A stretch of DNA of 14,222 nt. Source: Actinomycetes bacterium. Lineage in GTDB: Bacteria; Actinomycetota; Actinomycetes; Actinomycetales; Cellulomonadaceae. How positions within the stretch are numbered: position 1 is the stretch's first letter; each line of letters opens with the position of its first letter. Below, one piece after another: positions 8,794-14,222 of this stretch. The stretch lies in NCBI GenBank assembly GCA_023418375.1, contig JAEZZV010000236.1, positions 1-14,222 of the forward strand. The letters are read 5' to 3'. A model generated the notes under the pieces. It saw only the letters and a program-made list of their open reading frames with translations. It made no database searches and was not told the origin of the DNA. The position numbers and the translations under genes are program-made.

Positions 8794-9249
8794 TCACGCT
8801 AGGTCGCGCTCCTTCGAGGGTGCTTCTCGATTCCTGACCGGTCGGGACACCCGCTTGACGACGCACGAGGGCAGGGCCTGCACCGTCCCGGCCGCCGCCC
8901 GCTGCTCCTCCGCCCGCCGGTAGGCGCTCGGTGACACGCCGACGAGCTCCGTGAACCGGGTGCTGAAGGTGCCGAGCGACGAGCAGCCGACCGCGAAGCA
9001 GACCTCGGTCACCGTGAGGTCGCCCCGCCGCAGGAGCGCCATCGCACGTTCGATCCGCCGGGTCATGAGGTAGGCGTACGGCGACTCCCCGAAGGCCGCG
9101 CGGAACTCCCGGCTCAGATGACCCGCCGACATGTGGGCGCCCCGGGCAAGCGCGTCGACGTCCAGCGGCTGCGCGTAGTCGCGGTCGATGCGGTCGCGGA
9201 CGCGCCTGAGCCGCGCGAGATCAGCCAGGCGATGCTCGGACACGGCCAC
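8794..9249 (-). CDS. AraC family regulator, DNA-binding domain only
   Basis: A 151-residue protein consisting of the AraC/XylS double helix-turn-helix. HTH1 is at about 32-53 (VDALARGAHMSAGHLSREFR), the linker region carries PYAYLMTRRIERAMALL, and HTH2 is at about 80-104 with VCFAVGCSSLGTFSTRF. GVSPSAYRRA is the family's C-terminal signature. There is no ligand domain, so it resembles MarA/SoxS and may be controlled by abundance. The open frame extends to an ATG at 9465, but the extra 72 residues are Arg-rich and overlap the divergent gene start, so a GTG at 9249 (or 9243) is preferred. CACGAT 7 nt before the GTG may be a leaderless -10. The gene heads the AraC-VOC-UvrA operon. Confidence 0.8.
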   Translation of the reverse strand: MAVSEHRLADLARLRRVRDRIDRDYAQPLDVDALARGAHMSAGHLSREFRAAFGESPYAYLMTRRIERAMALLRRGDLTVTEVCFAVGCSSLGTFSTRFTELVGVSPSAYRRAEEQRAAAGTVQALPSCVVKRVSRPVRNREAPSKERDLA

Positions 9250-9478
9250 GTCCAGGATCGTGCCACGACGCACGGACACTTGACACGGTCTCCGCCGGGC
9301 CTGTGCACCCGAGGGGCACGGCCGCCTCGCCCGACAGCCATCCCCTCCCCCGTGAACGTGCGCGCATCGTGGTGATGACGTCGCGCCCCTCTCCCGCGCA
9401 GGTCGAGACCACCCGCGGCGGCTCGTCGGACCCGACCGGCGCGCGATGAATCGATTCGAGACCACCGCGGCCGTGCGG

Positions 9479-9484
9479 CAGGAT
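9479..9484 (+). promoter_or_regulatory. -10-like box, leaderless start of the MFS gene
   Basis: CAGGAT is followed by GCTCAG and then GTG at 9491. The 6-nt spacing repeats the arrangement at the other leaderless candidates and argues for the GTG over the upstream ATG at 9446. A weak TTCGAG lies 18 nt upstream. Confidence 0.4.
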
Positions 9485-9490
9485 GCTCAG

Positions 9491-10765
9491 GTGCCACGCC
9501 TGCTCCTGGATCTCACCCCTCTGCGCGTGAGCGTCCCCTACCGGCGGATGTGGCTCGGCACCGCCGCCTCCGGCGTGGGCGGGGCCCTCACCGCCGTCGT
9601 CGTGGGTCTGCAGGTCTACGACCTCACCGGATCCACCGCCGGCGTGGGGCTCGTGGGGCTCGCCGCCCTCGTCCCGCTCGTGCTGATGGGCCTGTACGGC
9701 GGCGCGCTCGTCGACGCCCACGACCGCCGGCGGGTCATCCTGCTCACCGCGCTCGGGCAGCTCGCCTGTGCGGTCGCGCTCTCGGCCCAGGCGTTCGCCG
9801 GGCTCGACGACGTCCGGGTGCTCTACGTCCTCGTCGCGGTGCAGAGCGGTCTCGTCGGGGTCAACTCGCCCGCCCGGATGGCGATCGTCCCCCACCTGGT
9901 CGGCACCCGTCTCCTCCCGGCCGCCAACGCGCTCTCGAGCCTGTCCATGGGCATCGCGAGCACGGCCGGGCCCCTGCTGGCGGGCGTCCTCGTCGCGGGT
10001 CCTGGCTACGGTGCCACGTACGCCGTCGAGGCCGTGCTGCTGGTCGGCGCCCTCGCGGGGCTCGCCTCCCTGCCTCCGATGCCGCCGCAGGGCGACGTGC
10101 AGCGGCCCGGCCTGCGCAGCGTGCTGGAAGGCCTGCGGTACCTGCGCAAGCGGCCGAACGTGCGCGGCACCTTCGTCGTGGACCTGGCCGCGATGGTGCT
10201 GGCGATGCCGCGGGTGCTCTTCCCGGCGATCGGCGCGGCGCTCATCGGGGGCGGGGCCACCACGGTCGGGGTGCTCACGGCAGGCATCGCCGCGGGCGCC
10301 ATCCTCGGGGGCCTCTTCTCAGGCCCGCTGGGGCGCGTGCGCCACCAGGGGCGGGCGGTGGTCGTCGCGGTCGTCGGCTGGGGCCTGGCCGTGGCGGCCT
10401 TCGGTGCCGTCGTGCTCGCCGCGCCCGGCCACGCCGCGGGGACGACGGCGCATGGCTCGCTGTGGCTCGCCACCGCCTGCATGGTCGTCGCCGGCTCGGC
10501 AGACACCGTGAGCGCGATCTTCCGCTCGACCATCCTCCAGGCCGCGACGCCCGACGCCCTCCGCGGGCGCCTCCAGGGCATCTTCATCGTCGTGGTCGCG
10601 GGCGGGCCGCGGCTCGGCGACGTCGTGCTGGGCGGTGCCGCCGAGGGCCTGGGCGAGGCGTGGGCGGCGATCGCCGGAGGCCTGGCCTGCGCCGCCGCCG
10701 TCGGAGCCTTCGCGCTGCTCCAGCCGCGCTTCCTCGCCTACGACGCCGAGGACCCGCGCCCGTAG
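9491..10765 (+). CDS. MFS transporter, EntS-like (transmembrane secretion effector)
   Basis: A 424-residue polytopic membrane protein with about 10-12 hydrophobic helices. The loop 2-3 MFS motif appears as GGALVDAHDRRRV at 70-82. PLRVSVPYRRMWLG near the N-terminus and NALSSLSMGIASTAGPLLAGVL in the first half are typical of the MFS_3/EntS group, which includes siderophore and drug exporters using proton antiport. The GTG at 9491 is chosen for its -10-like box and because the codons from the alternative ATG at 9446 (15 extra residues) include AT-ending third positions and have no Shine-Dalgarno sequence. It is divergent from the AraC-VOC-UvrA operon, and could export the compound that operon responds to; that is inference. 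Confidence 0.88.
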   Translation: MPRLLLDLTPLRVSVPYRRMWLGTAASGVGGALTAVVVGLQVYDLTGSTAGVGLVGLAALVPLVLMGLYGGALVDAHDRRRVILLTALGQLACAVALSAQAFAGLDDVRVLYVLVAVQSGLVGVNSPARMAIVPHLVGTRLLPAANALSSLSMGIASTAGPLLAGVLVAGPGYGATYAVEAVLLVGALAGLASLPPMPPQGDVQRPGLRSVLEGLRYLRKRPNVRGTFVVDLAAMVLAMPRVLFPAIGAALIGGGATTVGVLTAGIAAGAILGGLFSGPLGRVRHQGRAVVVAVVGWGLAVAAFGAVVLAAPGHAAGTTAHGSLWLATACMVVAGSADTVSAIFRSTILQAATPDALRGRLQGIFIVVVAGGPRLGDVVLGGAAEGLGEAWAAIAGGLACAAAVGAFALLQPRFLAYDAEDPRP

Positions 10766-10782
10766 CGCGTACGGCGTGCCGG

Positions 10783-10822
10783 CCCGACGCGTCGGGGCCG
10801 CGCTCCGGTTGCGGCCGGCCGC
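10783..10822. terminator. Two palindromes downstream of the MFS gene
   Basis: CCCGACGCGTCGGG at 10783-10796 is a perfect 14-bp palindrome, able to form a 5-bp stem and extended by flanking GGC/GCC with one bulge. GCGGCCGGCCGC at 10811-10822 is a perfect 12-bp palindrome. They lie 18-57 nt past the MFS stop and probably end its transcript before rbpA. Confidence 0.45.
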
Positions 10823-10874
10823 GCCGCACGGGACCGTTGGCCCGATGGACGCCGGGCATTTTTCACCCGCGACG

Positions 10875-10896
10875 TTCACCGGACCTTCACGCCGCG
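10875..10896 (+). promoter_or_regulatory. TTCAC direct repeats upstream of the rbpA promoter
   Basis: TTCAC starts at 10862, 10875 and 10886. The last two belong to 11-bp units beginning GTTCACC and CTTCACG, which resembles the 11-bp direct repeats bound by PhoP in Streptomyces (GTTCACC core). They sit just upstream of the SigR-type -35. A PhoP or other response-regulator site is possible but not proven. Confidence 0.3.
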
Positions 10897-10899
10897 CCC

Positions 10900-10925
10900 G
10901 GAACACGGGCGCGCAGCACTGCGTT
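10900..10925 (+). promoter_or_regulatory. SigR/SigH-type promoter of rbpA
   Basis: GGAAC at 10900-10904 and GTT at 10923-10925 are separated by exactly 18 nt. The Streptomyces SigR consensus is GGAAT-N18-GTT, and the mycobacterial SigH form is GGAAC/T with GTT. The predicted start near 10933 gives a leader of about 50 nt. rbpA is a known SigR target in Streptomyces coelicolor, which supports the call. Confidence 0.75.
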
Positions 10926-10968
10926 GTGCAGGTACGACGAGCGACCGGACCCGGGCTCGTCCCGTCAC

Positions 10969-10977
10969 GAGGGGAGG
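10969..10977 (+). promoter_or_regulatory. Shine-Dalgarno of rbpA
   Basis: GAGGGGAGG ends 5 nt before the ATG at 10983, a strong ribosome binding site that fixes the start. Confidence 0.8.
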
Positions 10978-10982
10978 ACGCC

Positions 10983-11327
10983 ATGGCGGATCGTTCGCTG
11001 CGCGGGACCCGCATCGGCGCGCACAGCATGGAGTCCGAGGAGGGCGTCGAGTTCGCCGAGCGGTTCGAGGCGTACTACGACTGCCCGAACGGCCACACCA
11101 TCGTGCTGCCCTTCTCGGTCCAGGCCGACGTCCCGGTCGTGTGGGAGTGCCGCTGCGGTGCCGAGGCGCTGCTGCGCGACGCGAGCATGCCCGAGCCGAA
11201 GGCCACCAAGCCGCCGCGCACCCACTGGGACATGCTGCTCGAGCGCCGTACCGTCGGCGAGCTCGAGGAGCTGCTCACCGAGCGACTGGAGCTCCTCCGG
11301 GCCGGCAAGCTCCGCCGCTCGGCCTGA
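10983..11327 (+). CDS. rbpA: RNA polymerase-binding protein RbpA
   Basis: A 114-residue actinobacterial transcription factor that binds RNA polymerase and group I/II sigma factors and stabilises the open complex. The N-terminal MADRSLRGTRIGAHSMES is highly characteristic. The core domain carries Cys34 and His38 (CPNGH) and Cys56 and Cys58 (CRCG), candidate zinc ligands. The basic linker (KATKPPRT, 73-80) and the sigma-interaction domain HWDMLLERRTVGELEELL (81-98) follow. Compared with Streptomyces RbpA the second pair is C-x-C rather than C-x2-C, while M. tuberculosis RbpA lacks the zinc ligands. The gene converges on ppm, as Rv2050 does with Rv2051c. Its SigR-type promoter predicts induction by thiol-oxidative stress. 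RbpA also raises basal rifampicin tolerance in Streptomyces. Confidence 0.97.
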   Translation: MADRSLRGTRIGAHSMESEEGVEFAERFEAYYDCPNGHTIVLPFSVQADVPVVWECRCGAEALLRDASMPEPKATKPPRTHWDMLLERRTVGELEELLTERLELLRAGKLRRSA

Positions 11328-11360
11328 CGCCACTGGCGCCCGGGCCGCGGCTCGCGCGGG

Positions 11361-12149
11361 CTAGCGACGTGGCCGTCGCCCTCGGGCGGCAGCCACAGCT
11401 GCGCCCACTCCCGTGCGCAGCTGGCCCCACCGGTGCGACACGCCCCAGCCGGTCACCCGCAGCAGGGCCTCCACGACGATCCGGTTGCTCATCTTCGACC
11501 GGCCCTGCTGGCGCTCCACGAACCGGATCGGGACCTCTCGGATGACCCCGCCCGCCAGGTGGACCCGCCACGCCATGTCGATCTGGAAGCAGTACCCCGC
11601 CGAGGCGACCTCCTCGAGGTGCAGCGCGGCAAGGGCCGGGGCGCGGTAGGCCCGGAACCCCGCAGTCGCGTCCCGAACCGGCAGCCCCAGCGCCAGCCGC
11701 GCGAACGTGTTCGCCCCACGGGAGAGCACCTCGCGGTGCCAGGGCCAGTTGACGACGCTCCCCCCGGGCACCCACCGCGAGCCGATCACGAGGTCGGCCG
11801 GTGCCGTGGACCCGCCCGCCGTGAGGTCGTCGAGCAGACGCGGCAGCTCCTCGGGCTGGTGCGACCCGTCCGCGTCCATCTCGACCACGACGGAGTAGCC
11901 GCGCTCCAGCGCCCAGCCGAACCCCGCGACGTAGGCCTTGCCCAGGCCCTGCTTCCCTGCACGGTGCAGCACGTGGACGGCGGGATCGGCCGACGCGGCC
12001 CGCTCGGCCAGGTCGCCCGTCCCATCGGGGCTCCCGTCGTCGACCACCAGGACGTCGGCCCCGGGGACCGCGGCCCGAAGCCGAGCGAGCGTCCCCGGCA
12101 GCGTCTGCGCCTCGTCGTACGTCGGGACGACGACCAGCACCTGTGTCAT
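11361..12149 (-). CDS. ppm: Polyprenol monophosphomannose synthase (GT2)
   Basis: A 262-residue glycosyltransferase family 2 enzyme that moves mannose from GDP-mannose to polyprenyl phosphate, making the donor for protein O-mannosylation and membrane glycolipids. Motifs: VVVPTYDEAQTL at 6-17, VVDDGSPDGTGD at 35-46, the metal-binding DxD in VEMDADGSHQP (Asp92, Asp94), IGSRWVPGG at 122-130, FRAYR at 165-169, and VERQQGRSKM at 211-220, diagnostic for dolichol-phosphate-mannose synthases. There is no C-terminal membrane domain, so it probably works at the membrane with Lnt. The ATG at 12149 overlaps the lnt stop (ATGA), a sign of translational coupling. An in-frame ATG further upstream at 12245 lies inside lnt and is rejected. 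In M. tuberculosis the two proteins are fused; here they are separate. Confidence 0.95.
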   Translation of the reverse strand: MTQVLVVVPTYDEAQTLPGTLARLRAAVPGADVLVVDDGSPDGTGDLAERAASADPAVHVLHRAGKQGLGKAYVAGFGWALERGYSVVVEMDADGSHQPEELPRLLDDLTAGGSTAPADLVIGSRWVPGGSVVNWPWHREVLSRGANTFARLALGLPVRDATAGFRAYRAPALAALHLEEVASAGYCFQIDMAWRVHLAGGVIREVPIRFVERQQGRSKMSNRIVVEALLRVTGWGVSHRWGQLRTGVGAAVAAARGRRPRR

Positions 12150-13711
12150 GCCGCGGTCACCAGCACCCTGTCGTCCCGGCGGACCCGGGCGGCGCCGGCC
12201 ATCCCCGCCACGACCACCACGACTCCGAGCGCGCGGAAGCCCCACGTGAGCGCGTCCCCGAACCGCGTCGCCGGCGTCAGCGACGTCCGCAGCGGCAGGG
12301 CCGCGGCCATCTGCTGGGCCGTCCAGTGGTCGGTCCGCTCGAGCACGATGCCGGCCGGGTCGATGAGCGCGCTCACGCCCACCGTCGAGACCTGGACGGT
12401 CGCGCGGCCGTGCTCCATCGCCCGGATCCGGGACATCGCGAGCTGCTGCACCGACAGGTCCGTCCGGCCGAACGTCGCGTTGTTCGTCGGGATGACGATG
12501 AGCTCGGCGCCCTGCTGCACCGGGTCACGGATGATGTCGTCGTAGGCGACCTCGAAGCAGATGCCCACGCCGATGGTCACCGTGCGCTCCAGCCGCGGCA
12601 CCGCGACGTCCAGCGCCCCCACGCTGGTTCCCGGGATCATGTCGGTCTGCACCCGGTCCACCGCGTCGGACACGGCACGCGCGAGGTCGCGCAGGGGGAT
12701 GTACTCGGCGAACGGCGTGGGATGGAGCTTGTCGTAGCTCGCGCCGGGCCCGGTCACCGGGTCCCACAGCAGCGCACTGTTGAGCCGTCCGCCGGACTCC
12801 GGGTAGCGGTCGGTGCCGACGAGGATCGGCGCCCCGACGGCCTGCGCCGCCTGCGTGATCATCTGGGCGGCCTCGGCGTCGGCGCGCGGGTCGATGTCCG
12901 AGCTGTTCTCAGGCCACAGCACGAGGTCGAGCGGCGTGCCGGCGGACTGCGCCAGCTGCTCGGTCCCCGCGACGTGGTTGCGCAGCACCTCGCGCGCCTG
13001 TGAGAACGAGTCGAGGCCGCGGTCGGGCACGTTCCCCTGCACGGCCCCGACCTGGAGGCGTCCCGACTGCGGGGCGGAGCTCAGCGGGAGGAACAGGCCC
13101 GAGGCCACGACCGCCACCACCGCGAGCAGGACTCCGCTGGCGGCCCCGAGGTCGACGCGGCGCGCCGCCACGATGCCGAGCGCGAGCAACGCACCGGCGA
13201 CGGCCACGAGGAACGAGACGGTCGGGACCCCGCCGGCCCAGGCCCACCGGCCGAGCGGTGAGTCCGCCTGCGCGAACGCGAGTCGACCCCACGGGAAGCC
13301 CCCGAAGGGCCACACCGAGCGCAGCTCCTCGACGGCCACCCACAGAACGGCGAAGACCGGGACCTGGAACCGCGCGGCACGCCAGATGACCTCGCCGCGC
13401 CGCGCCCAGGCCCAGGCCGCGGCGAAGAGGGCGACCAGCCCCGCCTCGGCCACGGCGAGAGCGAGCCAGGGCACGAGCCCGACCGCCGCCTCCACGAACG
13501 TCACGTGCGGCACGAAGAGCGCCAGCCCGAACACGAACCCGACGAGCAGGTTCCATCGCGCGCTGTCCCGGGCCAGCGCGAGGAACAGCAGCGCCAAGCC
13601 GACGACCGTCAGCGGCCACCACCCGAGCCCCGGGAAGCCGGCCTCGGTGGCGAGCCCTCCCCCGATGGCGAGCAGCAGGGTCGCGCGTCGCGACGGGACG
13701 GGCAGGGGCAC
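12146..13711 (-). CDS. lnt: Apolipoprotein N-acyltransferase
   Basis: A 521-residue membrane enzyme that adds the third acyl chain to the N-terminal Cys of lipoproteins. The N-terminal half (about 8-210) is a run of hydrophobic helices, with VWPFGGFPWG at about 133-142. The C-terminal carbon-nitrogen hydrolase domain (about 220-490) holds the triad Glu268 (LWPENSSD), Lys328 (YDKLHPTPFAEY) and Cys385 (GICFEV), close to E. coli Lnt Glu267, Lys335 and Cys387. A last hydrophobic segment at about 486-505 anchors the C-terminus. The frame runs upstream to 13861 but the extra residues are not Lnt-like. GTG at 13711 is chosen because TACGAT ends exactly 6 nt before it. First gene of the lnt-ppm operon. 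Confidence 0.93.
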   Translation of the reverse strand: MPLPVPSRRATLLLAIGGGLATEAGFPGLGWWPLTVVGLALLFLALARDSARWNLLVGFVFGLALFVPHVTFVEAAVGLVPWLALAVAEAGLVALFAAAWAWARRGEVIWRAARFQVPVFAVLWVAVEELRSVWPFGGFPWGRLAFAQADSPLGRWAWAGGVPTVSFLVAVAGALLALGIVAARRVDLGAASGVLLAVVAVVASGLFLPLSSAPQSGRLQVGAVQGNVPDRGLDSFSQAREVLRNHVAGTEQLAQSAGTPLDLVLWPENSSDIDPRADAEAAQMITQAAQAVGAPILVGTDRYPESGGRLNSALLWDPVTGPGASYDKLHPTPFAEYIPLRDLARAVSDAVDRVQTDMIPGTSVGALDVAVPRLERTVTIGVGICFEVAYDDIIRDPVQQGAELIVIPTNNATFGRTDLSVQQLAMSRIRAMEHGRATVQVSTVGVSALIDPAGIVLERTDHWTAQQMAAALPLRTSLTPATRFGDALTWGFRALGVVVVVAGMAGAARVRRDDRVLVTAA

Positions 13712-13717
13712 CGGACG

Positions 13718-13723
13718 ATCGTA
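13718..13723 (-). promoter_or_regulatory. -10 box, leaderless start of lnt
   Basis: On the minus strand TACGAT, a full TANNNT match, is followed by CGTCCG and then the GTG at 13711. No Shine-Dalgarno sequence is present. The best of the leaderless boxes in this window. No clear -35. Confidence 0.55.
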
Positions 13724-13947
13724 CGGTGCTCGCGGCGACGCCGCGGACACCGACCGACTGGCCCGCGCGTCCTTCGGACCGGTCGGGTGGAACCACCACG
13801 ACCGTTGTCTACTGAACGCGCGAGCCCAGCCGGTGTCCCCCGGCAGGCGCGTCCGGAGCACCGGTCCGGCGCCGCCTGGACGCCGCGTCTGCGGGGAGGA
13901 ACGAGGGGAAAACTACCCGTTCCCGCGGATCCGTCAAGGCTGCGTCG

Positions 13948-13976
13948 TCGCAGGTCAGCGCCGTTTTCGCAGGTCA
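13948..13976. repeat. Two direct copies of TCGCAGGTCA
   Basis: Identical 10-bp copies at 13948-13957 and 13967-13976, 19 bp apart start to start, so on nearly the same face of the helix. They lie in the lnt upstream region. A regulator-binding pair is possible; nothing links them to a known protein. Confidence 0.4.
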
Positions 13977-14036
13977 CGGGCCCGCTGGTCCGTTCAGGTG
14001 AAGGCGCGCCGTCCCGGCGTGTCGACGGCGTGTCGC

Positions 14037-14222
14037 TCAGGCCGTCTCGTCGTGCAGGACGATCCCGTCCCGCACTGTGCACAGACAATTCGGACACCTC
14101 TGTCCGTCGAGGTCGGGCAGAGGCATCGTCGACCCGCTCCCGCGCTCGCTTCCCACCGGGACCACGTCGCTCCAGACCGCGAACGTCGCCGGGCCGCCGG
14201 CGCGCAGCCCGCCGGGGTCGGC
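14037..14222 (-). CDS. Amidohydrolase, C-terminal part (5' end outside window)
   Basis: The last 61 codons of a minus-strand gene entering from the right edge and ending at TGA 14039-14037. The segment LRAGGPATFAVWSD is the beta-sandwich motif of YtcJ-like amidohydrolases (usually LxPGAPADLAVW), and PLPDLDGQRCPNCLCTVRDGIVLHDE matches the usual ending, where a C-x(2)-C-x-T-V-x-x-G segment and the residues LHD close the protein. Metal ligands and catalytic residues would be in the missing N-terminal part, so activity and substrate cannot be judged. The family hydrolyses amide or related bonds with a divalent metal. It lies upstream of lnt on the same strand, separated by a long gap, so probably a separate transcript. 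Confidence 0.7.
   Translation of the reverse strand, partial: ADPGGLRAGGPATFAVWSDVVPVGSERGSGSTMPLPDLDGQRCPNCLCTVRDGIVLHDETA

Larger units (their letters stand above)
13712..14036. other. 325-nt intergenic region between lnt and the amidohydrolase gene
   Basis: I see no credible gene here; open frames are continuations or antisense shadows. It holds the lnt promoter at its left end, two copies of TCGCAGGTCA, a patch of lower GC around 13910-13920 (GGGGAAAACTACCC), the short inverted repeat TTCA-GG-TGAA near 13995, and GCCGTC/GACGGC at 14008-14029, a possible weak terminator for the amidohydrolase gene. Confidence 0.6.

Noticed and set aside
9280..9285. Perfect TTGACA -35 on the plus strand upstream of the MFS gene
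   Set aside because: At 17 or 18 nt spacing the -10 position reads GTGCAC or TGCACC, with no TANNNT match, so it is not supported as a promoter.
11328..11360. Possible hairpin between rbpA and ppm (GCCCG/CGGGC at 11338-11361)
   Set aside because: Only a 5-bp stem with a 14-nt loop in very GC-rich DNA, so it cannot be told from chance. Some terminator should exist in this convergent gap but I cannot place it.
9550..11364. A 604-codon plus-strand frame spanning the MFS gene and rbpA
   Set aside because: It is out of frame with two well-supported genes and is Arg/Pro/Ala-rich without any motif.
11433..12545. A 370-codon plus-strand frame across the ppm/lnt junction
   Set aside because: Antisense to two genes with complete catalytic motifs; no domain recognised.

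Overview
The window reads as chromosome of a very GC-rich actinobacterium. GC-rich third codon positions, a RNA polymerase-binding RbpA, a polyprenol-phosphate-mannose synthase next to a separate apolipoprotein N-acyltransferase, and -10-like boxes set 6 nt before start codons all fit that. The rbpA/ppm/lnt neighbourhood and the protein sequences suggest Micrococcales (a Cellulomonas-like organism), but that is inference. No rRNA, tRNA, CRISPR array, insertion sequence or phage gene is visible.

Left part (1-4101): a small two-helix membrane protein (minus) is divergent from an 852-residue protein that joins a degenerate KaiC/RecA-like domain to a PEP-synthase-type ATP-grasp domain. A GNAT acetyltransferase and an ArsR/SmtB metalloid sensor follow on the same strand. 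All four genes look leaderless.

Middle (4102-9249): a TetR repressor is divergent from an aldo/keto reductase, with a clear promoter and an array of inverted and direct GTTCCG repeats between them, so the pair is probably one regulatory unit. The reductase converges on a minus-strand operon, and a strong 13-bp hairpin separates them. That operon is a short MarA/SoxS-like AraC regulator, a metal-ligand-poor VOC protein and a short UvrA paralogue of the DrrC type. The layout suggests a compact drug- or DNA-adduct-resistance cassette.

Right part (9250-14222): an MFS exporter is divergent from the AraC operon. Next is rbpA, preceded by a near-perfect SigR/SigH promoter (GGAAC-N18-GTT). Convergent to rbpA is the lnt-ppm operon, whose genes overlap by ATGA; it makes the lipoprotein N-acyltransferase and the polyprenol-phosphate-mannose synthase. 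The rbpA/ppm adjacency matches Rv2050/Rv2051c of Mycobacterium tuberculosis, where Lnt and Ppm are fused. The window ends inside the C-terminus of a probable amidohydrolase.

The most notable points are the leaderless promoter signature shared by six genes, the SigR-type promoter of rbpA, the pseudo-KaiC/ATP-grasp fusion and the AraC-VOC-UvrA cassette.
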